Below are positions 8,521 through 17,878 of a DNA stretch of 64,000 nt, one piece after another. Numbering within the stretch: the stretch's first letter is position 1; each line of letters starts with the position of its first letter. The stretch comes from Mucilaginibacter psychrotolerans (GTDB lineage Bacteria; Bacteroidota; Bacteroidia; Sphingobacteriales; Sphingobacteriaceae): assembly GCF_004519315.1 (NCBI RefSeq), contig NZ_SOZE01000005.1, positions 213,488 through 277,487 on the forward strand, written 5' to 3'. The translations under genes and the position numbers were made by a program. The notes below the pieces were generated by a model, which made no database searches, had not been told where the DNA came from, and saw nothing but the letters and a program-made list of their open reading frames with translations.

Positions 8521-11500
8521 ATGCGTTACCGCTGCTGCAATTTATTAGAGTCCACCAAAAAAAGCCTCCGGATATCTATACTGGCATTATCTGCAACAGG
8601 TATTGCCCAAAAAAGCCTTGCACAGCAACCGCTGTTTAACCTTCTCCCTGCCGAACAAACCGGCATTACTTTCCGTAACGACCTCAAAGAAGACGAAAAA
8701 CTCAACGTACTCTCATACGAGTATCTATACAATGGTGGAAGCGTTGCCGTTGGCGATATTAACAACGATGGCCTGCAGGACCTCTTCTTCACCGGCAACA
8801 TGGGGCAAAACAAGTTGTACCTTAACCTGGGAGGCTTAAAATTTAAAGATATTACCAACGATGCTGCTCCGGGCCTGGCTGGCCGCAACGGCACCTGGAA
8901 AACAGGTGCAACCATGGCCGATGTAAACGGCGATGGTCTGCTGGATATCTACGTATGCTACTCGGGCACGGGCGACCCCGCCCTACGCCGAAACCAACTC
9001 TACATCAACAAGGGCAAAAATAAATTCGTAGAAAAAGCAAAAGAATACGGGCTGGACGACCCGGGTTACAGCACCCAGGCTGTCTTTTTTGATTACAACA
9101 ACGATGGCAAGCCGGATATGTTTCTGCTTAACCATAACGTCAAAAAAATAAACAACATCGAACTGGCCCAGGTTAAAGGCCAAACCGACGAACTGGCCAG
9201 TAACAAGCTCTTCGAAAACCAGGGCGGCCATTTCACAGATGTATCTAAAAAAGCAGGCATCATACAAAACCCGCTCACCTTTGGGCTTGGCGTTGCCATA
9301 GCCGACATTAACAAAGATGGCCTGCCTGATATTTACGTAACCAACGACTATAACGAACCCGATTATATATACATCAACAAAGGCGACGGCACCTTTAGCG
9401 AAGATTCGAAAAAAATGCTGCGACATATGTCGCAATTTTCGATGGGAGTTGATATTGCCGATATCAACAATGATGGCCTGCCCGATATCCTGACGCTGGA
9501 TATGCTGCCGCCAGATAACCGCAGGCAAAAGCTGCTGCAATTGCAGGAGAACTATGAAACCTTCGAACTGATGCTGGGACAGGGCCTGTACAAACAGTAT
9601 ATGCGCAACATGCTACAGTTGAATAACGGCGACGGCACCTTTAGCGAGATTGGCCAACTGGCGGGCCTCTCTAATACCGATTGGAGTTGGTGCCCCCTTA
9701 TTGCCGATTTTGATAACGACGGCTACAAGGATATTTTTATATCCAACGGCTACCTGCGCGATTATACCAACAAAGATTTCCTGCGCTACTGGGGCGATTA
9801 TAAAATGAAAAAAGCGATGGACCGCGAACCGGCCCTGCTGATGGATTTGGTGCAGGCCATGCCTTCCACAGCCCTATCCAACTACATCTTCAAAAACAAT
9901 GGCAACCTTACTTTTACCGACAAGAAACAGGATTGGGGCATCAATAACCCCGGCATATCCAGCGGCGCGGTATATGCCGATCTGGATAACGATGGCGACC
10001 TGGACATCATTACCAACAATATCAACAATGTTGCTTCGGTTTTTAAAAATACCAGCCGCGAGGCGGCTAACACCAATTACCTGGCAGTTAGCCTAAACAC
10101 ACAATCGGGCAAAATGACTACCACCGGGGCTAAAGTATATTTGTACACCGGCAAAAGCACCCAATACCAAGAGCTTAACCCCAACCGTGGCTACCTTTCC
10201 TGTGTATCCACGGTGTTGAATTTCGGGCTTGGCGATGCGCAGACGGTAGATTCAGTAAAGGTTATTTGGCCCGATAAAAGCGTGCAGTTGCTCCATAATA
10301 TTAAGGCCAACCAAAGGCTTAATCTATCCTATGCCGATGCCAAAAAGCAGGGCAATGATGCTGCAGCAACGGTACCCAAACAGGTATTTAGCAAGGTAAA
10401 ATCGCCGGTAGATTATACCCATACCGAAAACACCATCAACGATTTTAAGCGTCAGCCACTGATGCTATTCATGGCCTCTAAAACAGGGCCGGTAATAGCG
10501 CGTGCCGATGTGAATAAAGACGGGCTGGAAGATATGTTCATCGCCGGTGACCAGGCCAACACCGGCAAATTATACCTGCAAACCAAAGCCGGTAGCTGGA
10601 CGGTAAAAGAAATTGCCGATTTAAACGCCGAAAACACCTCTGCCGCCGCCTTTTTTGATGCTAACGGCGATGGCTTCCCCGATTTGTACCTGGCAAAAGG
10701 CGGCTACGCCCTGCTGGAGCCCAACACCAATCAACTACAGGATAAACTGTACCTTAACGATGGAAAAGGTAACTTTACCTTTAATAGTGCAGCCTTGCCC
10801 CTGCTTATTGCCAGCAGTAAAAGTTGTGTGCGCCCCTGCGATTATAACAACGATGGCAAAACCGACCTGTTTGTGGGCGGTCGCATAATACCAGGCCAAT
10901 ACCCGGTTGCACCGCAGAGCTACCTGCTTACCAATAACGGCGATGGCACCTTCGCCAACACGCCTGCTCCCTTTGGTACTGTAGGTATGGTTACCGATGC
11001 GCAATGGGCAGATTTGAACGGCGATGGCCGCAAGGATTTGGTTACTTGTGGCGAATTTATGCCGATAACCGTTTACATCAATGCCAAAACCGGCTTCGTT
11101 GATAAAACGGCAGATTACTTTGATAAACCCCAGGCAGGTTTTTGGAACAGCATTACTATCGCTGATGTGGATAGCGATGGCAAACCCGATATAATTGCAG
11201 GTAACCTGGGCAACAACACCCAGATACACGCCAACAGCAACCAGCCCGCTGAAATGTACTACGCCGATTTCGACAACAACGGCTCGATAGACCCCTTCCT
11301 GAATTTTTACGTACAGGGCATAAGCTACCCATTTGTAAGCCGCGATGAACTGAACGACCAGATATTCCCCATGCGCCGCCGGTTCAGCTCCTACAAAGCC
11401 TATTGCGATGCTACAATGAAGGAGGTGTTCACACCCGACGAACTGGCAAAAGCCACAAAGCTGAGTGCAACTAACGTAAATACAACTTGCTACTTAAACC

Positions 11501-11838
11501 GTAATGGCAAATTCGGGGCTGTGGAACTACCCATACAGGCGCAATTCTCTTCGGTATCGCAAATACTCAGCGGCGACTTTAACCACGACGGCAAAGCCGA
11601 CTTGCTATTATTTGGCAACCATACCGATAACCGCCTTAAACTAGGCAGCTTTGATGCTAACTACGGCGTGGTACTCACCGGCGATGGCAAAGGCGGCTTT
11701 ACCTACCAAATGCAAACGGTTTCGGGCCTGAGCGTTGATGGCGATGTAAAATCGGCCACCGAGATATCCATCAGCGGCCTGAAATACCTGATGCTTGGGG
11801 TATCGGGCCAACCTTTACAATTTTACAAGGAAAACTAA
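8521..11838 (+). CDS. large secreted FG-GAP/VCBS protein with ASPIC/UnbV domain (CRTAC1-like)
   Basis: The frame opens at 8473, but the ATG at 8521 gives a better signal peptide (ending SLAQQ), for 1105 residues. Seven calcium-loop repeats of the form DxNxDGxxD (for example DINNDGLQD, DVNGDGLLD, DFDNDGYKD) build a propeller in about residues 60-510. An ASPIC/UnbV-type domain follows (about 530-610; TNYLAVSLN, LNFGLGDAQTVDSVKVIWPD). A second set of about seven loops (DVNKDGLED to DFNHDGKAD) fills the C-terminal half. The enzymatic role is unknown; relatives are often encoded beside SusCD pairs. Its stop overlaps the start of the haloperoxidase-like gene (TAATG), which implies translational coupling. 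Confidence 0.88.
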   Translation: MRYRCCNLLESTKKSLRISILALSATGIAQKSLAQQPLFNLLPAEQTGITFRNDLKEDEKLNVLSYEYLYNGGSVAVGDINNDGLQDLFFTGNMGQNKLYLNLGGLKFKDITNDAAPGLAGRNGTWKTGATMADVNGDGLLDIYVCYSGTGDPALRRNQLYINKGKNKFVEKAKEYGLDDPGYSTQAVFFDYNNDGKPDMFLLNHNVKKINNIELAQVKGQTDELASNKLFENQGGHFTDVSKKAGIIQNPLTFGLGVAIADINKDGLPDIYVTNDYNEPDYIYINKGDGTFSEDSKKMLRHMSQFSMGVDIADINNDGLPDILTLDMLPPDNRRQKLLQLQENYETFELMLGQGLYKQYMRNMLQLNNGDGTFSEIGQLAGLSNTDWSWCPLIADFDNDGYKDIFISNGYLRDYTNKDFLRYWGDYKMKKAMDREPALLMDLVQAMPSTALSNYIFKNNGNLTFTDKKQDWGINNPGISSGAVYADLDNDGDLDIITNNINNVASVFKNTSREAANTNYLAVSLNTQSGKMTTTGAKVYLYTGKSTQYQELNPNRGYLSCVSTVLNFGLGDAQTVDSVKVIWPDKSVQLLHNIKANQRLNLSYADAKKQGNDAAATVPKQVFSKVKSPVDYTHTENTINDFKRQPLMLFMASKTGPVIARADVNKDGLEDMFIAGDQANTGKLYLQTKAGSWTVKEIADLNAENTSAAAFFDANGDGFPDLYLAKGGYALLEPNTNQLQDKLYLNDGKGNFTFNSAALPLLIASSKSCVRPCDYNNDGKTDLFVGGRIIPGQYPVAPQSYLLTNNGDGTFANTPAPFGTVGMVTDAQWADLNGDGRKDLVTCGEFMPITVYINAKTGFVDKTADYFDKPQAGFWNSITIADVDSDGKPDIIAGNLGNNTQIHANSNQPAEMYYADFDNNGSIDPFLNFYVQGISYPFVSRDELNDQIFPMRRRFSSYKAYCDATMKEVFTPDELAKATKLSATNVNTTCYLNRNGKFGAVELPIQAQFSSVSQILSGDFNHDGKADLLLFGNHTDNRLKLGSFDANYGVVLTGDGKGGFTYQMQTVSGLSVDGDVKSATEISISGLKYLMLGVSGQPLQFYKEN

Positions 11839-13181
11839 TGATTAAAAGAATACTTATACTGGCTTCGGCCATCATCATCGGTCAGTTTAGCCACGCACAA
11901 CAGGCCAAAACGCCCCAACCCGATTACCTTGCACTGGATAAAGCCATCAATTCGGTATCGGCAGTAATGATCCATGATGTGGTGAATCCGCCTGCTGCGG
12001 CCCGTTATTACAACTATTTTATGATGGGTGCCTATAACCTGGTTACCCTGCATAATAAAGATATCGTGCCTATTGGCAACTTCATCAAAAGCTACAAGAT
12101 AGATAATACCATCAGCCTGCCTGCCAACAGCTACGATTACCGCATTGCCGCTGTGTACAGTATTTTAGAACTGGGCAAGCAAATGCTGCCATCGGGCTTT
12201 ATGCTGCAGGACGATGAGGACAAATACATCGAACTGTTGAAGAAAAACAATATAGCCGAGGCTGTGATCAAATCATCGGTTGCCGTAGCCGTAGAGATGA
12301 GCAACAAAGTAATTGCCTTTAGCCGCAGCGATAACTACAACCGCTTAAGCGGAAAGTTGCGCTACACGCCTGTAAAAGGCGGCAAAAACTGGTACCCTAC
12401 GCCGCCCATGTATATGGAAGCGGTAGAGCCCAACTGGAAAACCGTTAGGCCCATGATGATTGATTCGGCTCAACAGTTTATACCGGTACGCCCAACGCCT
12501 TTCAGTACCGATAGCACCAGCGAGTTTTACCGACAGGCTTACGAGGTGTACAAAATATCACAACACCCCAGCACCGAGCAACTCAACATCGCGTCGTTTT
12601 GGGATTGTAACCCCTTTGCGGTGACCACATCAGGCCACATGATGATTGGCTTTAAAAAGATTAGCCCCGGGGGCCACTGGATGAATATAGCAGGCATAGC
12701 CGTGAAAAAAGCCAACCTTAGCTTTGATGCTTCGGTGCAGGTGCTGGCATTGGAAGGCATAACCCTGATGGATGCGTTCATCAGCTGCTGGGACGAGAAA
12801 TACCGCAGCAACGGCATCCGCCCCGAAACCTACATCAACCGCTATATCGATGTAAAATGGATGCCTTTTTTGCAAACACCGCCATTCCCCGAATATCCTA
12901 GTGGGCATGCCGTATTGTCTAACGCATCGGCAACGGTATTATCTTATTTGCTGGGCGATCATTTTGCGTATGCAGACGATTCGGAAATACCCTACGGGGT
13001 TGGCCCGCGCAGCTTTAAATCGTTCATGCAAGCCGCCGAGGAAGCATCTGTTTCCCGATTTTACGGCGGCATCCATTTTAAAGATGCCATAGAGAACGGT
13101 AACAGCCAGGGCAGGCAGGTAGGTGCAGATATTGTAAAGAAGTTAAAAGCTGCACAGCTAAAACCATTGATGAGCAACTAG
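11838..13181 (+). CDS. vanadium-dependent haloperoxidase/PAP2-type secreted protein
   Basis: 447 residues with a signal peptide (MIKRILILASAIIIGQFSHAQ). The complete vanadate-binding signature of vanadium haloperoxidases and related acid phosphatases is present: K-x6-RP (near 320-328), PSGH (near 354-357) and SR-x5-H (near 406-413), with spacings inside the family range. The protein therefore either oxidises halides with peroxide or is a phosphatase of the same fold; sequence alone does not decide. The start codon overlaps the stop of the FG-GAP gene, so the two products are probably made in fixed ratio and act together in the periplasm or outside the cell. Confidence 0.88.
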   Translation: MIKRILILASAIIIGQFSHAQQAKTPQPDYLALDKAINSVSAVMIHDVVNPPAAARYYNYFMMGAYNLVTLHNKDIVPIGNFIKSYKIDNTISLPANSYDYRIAAVYSILELGKQMLPSGFMLQDDEDKYIELLKKNNIAEAVIKSSVAVAVEMSNKVIAFSRSDNYNRLSGKLRYTPVKGGKNWYPTPPMYMEAVEPNWKTVRPMMIDSAQQFIPVRPTPFSTDSTSEFYRQAYEVYKISQHPSTEQLNIASFWDCNPFAVTTSGHMMIGFKKISPGGHWMNIAGIAVKKANLSFDASVQVLALEGITLMDAFISCWDEKYRSNGIRPETYINRYIDVKWMPFLQTPPFPEYPSGHAVLSNASATVLSYLLGDHFAYADDSEIPYGVGPRSFKSFMQAAEEASVSRFYGGIHFKDAIENGNSQGRQVGADIVKKLKAAQLKPLMSN

Positions 13182-13245
13182 TGCGATAGCCTGTTTTGTA
13201 AGAAAGTTCGGCCTCCTGGCATCCATTGCGCTTCTCAAACGCCGC

Positions 13246-13343
13246 GACAAGCGTCTACGCTTGTCTCAATCGCGGTGGTGAGCGTCCACGCTCGCGAGAC
13301 GGCAAAGGTTGTTGGTGTTGTCACCAACAACTTTTGCCGTCTC
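13246..13343. repeat. cluster of three hairpins between haloperoxidase and cytochrome genes
   Basis: Three inverted repeats stand side by side: GACAAGCG-TCTA-CGCTTGTC (13246-13265), GAGCG-TCCA-CGCTC (13280-13293) and a 22-bp stem with a 4-base loop at 13296-13343 that pairs fully in RNA if one G-U is allowed. No T-run follows the large stem, so it is not a classical terminator. It may be a palindromic mobile repeat or an RNA-processing or stabilising structure. Confidence 0.7.
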
Positions 13344-13456
13344 GGATTCGGTTTATTGGTCACAAGACCAACAAAGGCGCAAATAATTGGTAATTTATTT
13401 ATTACAAGGCATCCATAAACCTTATAAACGCGTTTTTGTTGTTTATAGACGCGCTT

Positions 13457-15013
13457 ATGGGATGGAGAGGATTTGTGTTAGCCGTATGTTTTTCAGTCAC
13501 CTTGTTCATCAGCCTTAACTCGTTCACCAACAAGCGGTATATAGCCGCCACCAAAGCTACCGGGCCCGAACTGTTTGCACGCTACTGCAACCTTTGCCAC
13601 ATGCAACCCGATGTACAGAGTCTCACCAAAGAAATTTGGAAGAACCATGTGCTGCCCATTATGGCCAGCCGCATGGGTATCATCTACCCCAATTACGACC
13701 CCTTGCGCGGCCTTAGCGACGAAGAAAAGGACATCATAGCCAAACACGACATTATCCCCGCAACGCCCATCATCAGCAAAGCCGATTGGGACAAACTGGA
13801 AAACTATATCGTAAGCAATGCCCCGGACTCTATCCTCTACGATGAAAAACGCCTTACAAGAAACATCCCGCTTACTCAGTTTACCCGCAAAAATATCCAG
13901 ATAGACGAGGAAGGGGCATCACTGATCACCGGGCTAAAATATAACATCGATACCAAAACGCTTTGGATAGGCAATGCGCATAATAAAGTTATCAACTGGC
14001 AATACCAGGCAGGCATTACCAAAAACTACGATGTTGCCAGCACCGGGGTCGATTTTAACTTTTACCAAAACCACACCTATCTTACCGAAATTGGCAAGCT
14101 TTACCCTACGGAACTAAGTACAGGCAGTTATGCGCAATTAGTTAGCGATGCCGAAACGCCCCTCCTTACCAACCTGCACCGCCCCGTACATTCCGCAATG
14201 GAAGACCTGAACGGCGACGGCATACCCGAGATTGTGGTGTGTAACTTCGGCAATAAGACGGGTTCGCTATCGCTATTTAAAAAGAATAAAGCCGACGGCA
14301 CATATAAGGAAGATATTTTGTTACCGATGCCCGGCGCCATTATGTGTTATGTTAAGGACATGGACAGCGACGGTAAAAAGGACATCGTGGCCATGTTTTC
14401 GCAGGGCGATGAGAGCGTTTACATCTTTTACCAGCAGGATAATCTTAAATTCAAGCCACAGCGGGTACTGCGTTTCCCGCCCAATTACGGCACTACCGAT
14501 ATGGTACTGACCGATTATAACCACGATGGGCTGACAGACATTGTTACGGTGCATGGCGACAATGCCGATTACTCCAATATCCTGAAACCTTACCACGGCA
14601 TCAGGTTGAACATCAACAAAGGAAACGATGTGTTTGAAGAGGCGTTCTTTTATCCCATTTACGGCGTTACCAAAGTACTTGCCGAAGATTTCGACAACGA
14701 TGGCGACATAGATTTGGCGGCCTCGGCCTTCTTCCCAGATTTTGGCAGGCTGCTCAACGAATCGTTTGTTTACCTGGAAAACACCGACAGCAAAGCCTAC
14801 CGCTTTAAATCCTATACGCTGAGCGGTGGCTTGCCCATCAAATCGCTCACCATAGAAAAAGCAGATGTAGATGGCGACGGCGATATAGACATCATCCTGG
14901 GTAACTTTGCGCAAACGCCTGGTGCCGTACCCCCAACATTAGATAAACGCTGGAAGAGCGCACAGTACGGGCTTATCCTGTTAGAAAATCAATTGCTGCA
15001 ACCCAAAATATAA
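13457..15013 (+). CDS. secreted cytochrome c-like/FG-GAP repeat fusion protein
   Basis: 518 residues from the ATG at 13457; an upstream TTG at 13436 would add seven residues before the signal/anchor helix. A hydrophobic helix (about 5-20) is followed by one c-type haem motif, CNLCH (about 44-48), in a short cytochrome-like domain to about residue 125. Five calcium-loop repeats follow (DLNGDGIPE, DMDSDGKKD, DYNHDGLTD, DFDNDGDID, DVDGDGDID), giving a propeller. The pairing suggests electron transfer linked to an extracellular binding or catalytic scaffold. It follows the FG-GAP and haloperoxidase genes in the same direction, so a joint role is plausible but unproven. Confidence 0.82.
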   Translation: MGWRGFVLAVCFSVTLFISLNSFTNKRYIAATKATGPELFARYCNLCHMQPDVQSLTKEIWKNHVLPIMASRMGIIYPNYDPLRGLSDEEKDIIAKHDIIPATPIISKADWDKLENYIVSNAPDSILYDEKRLTRNIPLTQFTRKNIQIDEEGASLITGLKYNIDTKTLWIGNAHNKVINWQYQAGITKNYDVASTGVDFNFYQNHTYLTEIGKLYPTELSTGSYAQLVSDAETPLLTNLHRPVHSAMEDLNGDGIPEIVVCNFGNKTGSLSLFKKNKADGTYKEDILLPMPGAIMCYVKDMDSDGKKDIVAMFSQGDESVYIFYQQDNLKFKPQRVLRFPPNYGTTDMVLTDYNHDGLTDIVTVHGDNADYSNILKPYHGIRLNINKGNDVFEEAFFYPIYGVTKVLAEDFDNDGDIDLAASAFFPDFGRLLNESFVYLENTDSKAYRFKSYTLSGGLPIKSLTIEKADVDGDGDIDIILGNFAQTPGAVPPTLDKRWKSAQYGLILLENQLLQPKI

Positions 15014-15032
15014 AATGCACCATAAAACGAAA

Positions 15033-15067
15033 CAGGCGTTACGCCCTCAAATTAAGGGTAACGCCTG
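15033..15067. terminator. hairpin between convergent genes, possible bidirectional terminator
   Basis: CAGGCGTTAC (15033-15042) pairs with GTAACGCCTG (15058-15067), with extra CCCT/AGGG pairing inside. It sits in the 77-bp gap between the convergent cytochrome/FG-GAP and GH2 genes. The T-tracts on either side are weak. Confidence 0.5.
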
Positions 15068-15090
15068 CTAAGCATATAAGGATCTTTGTT

Positions 15091-17757
15091 TTATTGTCCG
15101 ATAGCGATAAACCGCTCAGGCCCGTTCCATCCGCTTACGCTTATCAGCGGTTTAGGCGCATCTTTTACCGGCGTGTATTCAACCATCACCTTTTTGGTTT
15201 CGCCCGGCAACACCGTAACGTAGTTATCGCTGTAGAACGCAGGCAACAGCCTTGCCTTGGTTGTTGCATCCACTACAGATAGCCTGTTGAAGAAAGCAAG
15301 CGGGCCTTTAGCGGCATTGGTAAGTGTTACCTCTATTTTACCATTTGATAGATTGGTGGCTGTTACCTGCAGGTTGGCCTTGTCCATCTTTTGTAGGCCG
15401 GTGTAATCGCCTTTTTCGTTAGCTACCCAGTAAATATTTTGGCTCAGCAAGGTTTTATCCTGCGCCAAAAGCTCCAGCACCACAAATGCGCCATCTTCCT
15501 TGGCAGCCGCATCAATATTTGGTTTGATGGATAGGTACCGCTTGGTAGTAGCCGCCGTAACATCGGCAAACACTTGCGTTATCAGGGTTTCTTTGCCGGC
15601 CATATCGTATATTTTAGCCACCAGCATCAGGTTGGTCAAGGGTTTGAAAGTATTGTTGGCTACCATTACCATGCCATCCGTTGGGTTGTACATAATGTGG
15701 AGCGGTGCGCTGCCGTTGTGCAGGCCGTAGAGGCAGGCATTGGGGTCAAGGTAGTAATCGTACATCTGCCCGCGCATGGCCGTCCATGGGTTTTGCGTTT
15801 TCCAGATGATGGTGCCCGTGTACCAATCCCACATATGCGAACTGAAGCCTTCCATCAGCGCACGGTACTGGTCGTAATTTACCAATTGCGCCTTATTGGC
15901 AAAATCCTCCGCATCCTTTGGTTTGCCGTATTTATTGATGAAGCCATCATAACCGATGTATTTATGGTAATCCCAAACCGGGTCGGTTTTGGTTTTATGG
16001 GTATTTTCGTCATAAACGGGCGGCACTAGGTTCTCCGCCGGTATAAACCTTTTCAGTGATTCGTAATCGCTCACCCCTACCGAACCTACTTCCGAGTTGA
16101 ACGGGAAAGTACGGTCGTTCCAGAACACTGATAAGGGTTGGATCCCGTAAGGCCCATCGCCATTGCCGCCCGCCACATTACGCGACATGTTTTCTGAGTT
16201 GGAGTATTCTATAAACCAGCGTGTGTTATCCAAAGCGGGCATAATCGTGTCTTTCAATGCTTTCAGGATATCCTCGGGCGGGGTAATTTCGTTGCCACCG
16301 CACCATATGGCCAAAGATGCATAGTTGCGTATCATCTTCACCTGATCTTTGATAGATGCGAGGTACAGGTCGTGGTCATCAGGATATTTGCGGCGAGTCC
16401 ATTGATCTTCCAGCTTCATCGGGTCTATCCAGCGGCCGTTACAATCGCCGGAGCCCCACATATCCTGGAAAACCAGCATACCATATTTATCGCATGCCTC
16501 GTAAAACTCGGGGCGTTCTATCAATGCGCCGCCCCAAACCCTTATCAGGTTCAGGTTCATATCGCGGTGAAAGCGCACTTCGGCATCGTAGCGGGCATCG
16601 CTAAAGCGTAGCATCTCATCAGAAACTATCCAGTTGCCGCCTTTGATAAAAACACGCTGACCGTTTACATTTATCTGGCGGCTCTCGGTGCGGGCGTTCC
16701 ATTCGGTAGTAAGTTGCCTCACGCCAACCGAAATATCCTGCTGGTCAGACACCTTGTTATCCGCTACAAATTGCAGCCTAAGGTTATACAAATTCTGAGG
16801 GCCATAGCCGTTTGGCCACCATAGCTTAGGATTCGCAAGGCTATAGTCGTCCAACTTTATCTCCTGCGTTGCATTTGCTTTGAGCGTGACTTTCTTCGAT
16901 ATCGTTTTACCATCTAATATATACTGCAGCGTGCCGCTCACTGGCGCATTGCCGGCGTTTTCCAGTTCGGTGCTTACTTTAATGATGGCCGGTTGCTGAG
17001 CGCCATCAGGCTGGCGGATGCCGGGGACCAGTGTTACCACGTGCGGGTTGTTTATTTTTACAGCACCGGTAGTCTGTATGGTTACCTTATCCCAAATTCC
17101 GGTGTTGCGGTCGCGGATGGGCTGTATCCAGTCCCAGCCTGCGGTGTATTGTATGCCTACGTTTTTGGCAATGGTACCATCGCCGCCCTGGCCGCCATTG
17201 GCATTACCCACCACATCAGGCGGGTAAACAATCACCGCCAGCCTGTTGTTGCCTGCCGCTGTAAGCCATTTGGTAATATTAAAACTGCGGCGCATAAACA
17301 TGCCGTTATTCAACTGGCTATTTAATTTATGCCCGTTCAGGAACACATCGAAGCTGTAATTTACTCCCCTAAAGTTAAGGTACACCTGGTTGCCTTTTGT
17401 CGCGGCAGCCTGCTTAAAATCTTTCACGAACCAATAGGTATAATAATCGCGCCCGGTTTTGTAGATATCGGGTATCTGCTCGTTGTTCATCCCGTAAAAA
17501 GGGTCGGGCATTTGCTTGTTGGCTACCAGGGTGGTAAGCACGGTACCGGGTACGGTGGCGGGCATCCAGTCATTGATATTATAGTTGATGGAGGATATAG
17601 CTGTTCCCGGGTCTTTTGTATTGGCAATGGGTGCGCAACGCCAGCCGGTGTTCAATTCGTAACTGTTTTGCGCTTTTACAGATTTTGTAGGGGCAACTAA
17701 AGTAATTACCAGCGCAGAGATGAATAGCGCCTTGGCAATGGTAAGGGATTTAATCAT
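15091..17757 (-). CDS. GH2 beta-mannosidase-type enzyme (exo-glucosaminidase/glycoprotein endo-beta-mannosidase-like)
   Basis: 888 residues with a signal peptide. It has the GH2 layout: sugar-binding domain (about 30-220; WMPATVPGTVLTTL, DYYTYWFVKDF), immunoglobulin-like domain (about 230-345), TIM barrel (about 350-650) and C-terminal beta domains. The acid/base Glu is in WCGGNEITPP (near 490) and the nucleophile Glu in FNSEVGSV (near 556). The barrel text (GGNWIVSDEMLRFS, NLIRVWGGALIERPEFYEACD) resembles exo-beta-D-glucosaminidases and the plant mannosylglycoprotein endo-beta-mannosidase rather than beta-galactosidases. Substrate cannot be fixed from sequence; N-glycan core mannose fits the neighbouring GH20 and GH29. 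Its likely promoter is site C. Confidence 0.88.
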   Translation of the reverse strand: MIKSLTIAKALFISALVITLVAPTKSVKAQNSYELNTGWRCAPIANTKDPGTAISSINYNINDWMPATVPGTVLTTLVANKQMPDPFYGMNNEQIPDIYKTGRDYYTYWFVKDFKQAAATKGNQVYLNFRGVNYSFDVFLNGHKLNSQLNNGMFMRRSFNITKWLTAAGNNRLAVIVYPPDVVGNANGGQGGDGTIAKNVGIQYTAGWDWIQPIRDRNTGIWDKVTIQTTGAVKINNPHVVTLVPGIRQPDGAQQPAIIKVSTELENAGNAPVSGTLQYILDGKTISKKVTLKANATQEIKLDDYSLANPKLWWPNGYGPQNLYNLRLQFVADNKVSDQQDISVGVRQLTTEWNARTESRQINVNGQRVFIKGGNWIVSDEMLRFSDARYDAEVRFHRDMNLNLIRVWGGALIERPEFYEACDKYGMLVFQDMWGSGDCNGRWIDPMKLEDQWTRRKYPDDHDLYLASIKDQVKMIRNYASLAIWCGGNEITPPEDILKALKDTIMPALDNTRWFIEYSNSENMSRNVAGGNGDGPYGIQPLSVFWNDRTFPFNSEVGSVGVSDYESLKRFIPAENLVPPVYDENTHKTKTDPVWDYHKYIGYDGFINKYGKPKDAEDFANKAQLVNYDQYRALMEGFSSHMWDWYTGTIIWKTQNPWTAMRGQMYDYYLDPNACLYGLHNGSAPLHIMYNPTDGMVMVANNTFKPLTNLMLVAKIYDMAGKETLITQVFADVTAATTKRYLSIKPNIDAAAKEDGAFVVLELLAQDKTLLSQNIYWVANEKGDYTGLQKMDKANLQVTATNLSNGKIEVTLTNAAKGPLAFFNRLSVVDATTKARLLPAFYSDNYVTVLPGETKKVMVEYTPVKDAPKPLISVSGWNGPERFIAIGQ

Positions 17758-17848
17758 GTTTTTTTATGTGATGTGGGGATTTCAAAAGCGTCGCGCTTTT
17801 TGCAGGCTGTTATGCCAAGGATGCAGCAATAAACGCCGTTTGCTTAAA

Positions 17849-17878
17849 TGACAACGAATAGCACCCTATTGCCTACAG
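17849..17878 (-). promoter_or_regulatory. candidate ECF promoter, site C, upstream of GH2
   Basis: On the minus strand this reads CTGTAGGCAA, 13 bases, GTTGTCA. It agrees with sites A and B in nine of ten bases of the outer box and in TTGTC of the inner box, at the same spacing. It lies about 90 bp before the GH2 start. The outer box is part of a palindrome (TTGCCTACAGGCAA), as at site D. Confidence 0.55.

Noticed and set aside
13436..13456. TTG start for the cytochrome/FG-GAP gene
   Set aside because: It adds seven residues before a good ATG-started signal helix.
15091..17757. Beta-galactosidase annotation for the GH2
   Set aside because: The barrel motifs (GGNWIVSDEML, WGGALIERPEFY) fit the mannosidase/glucosaminidase branch, not LacZ-like enzymes.
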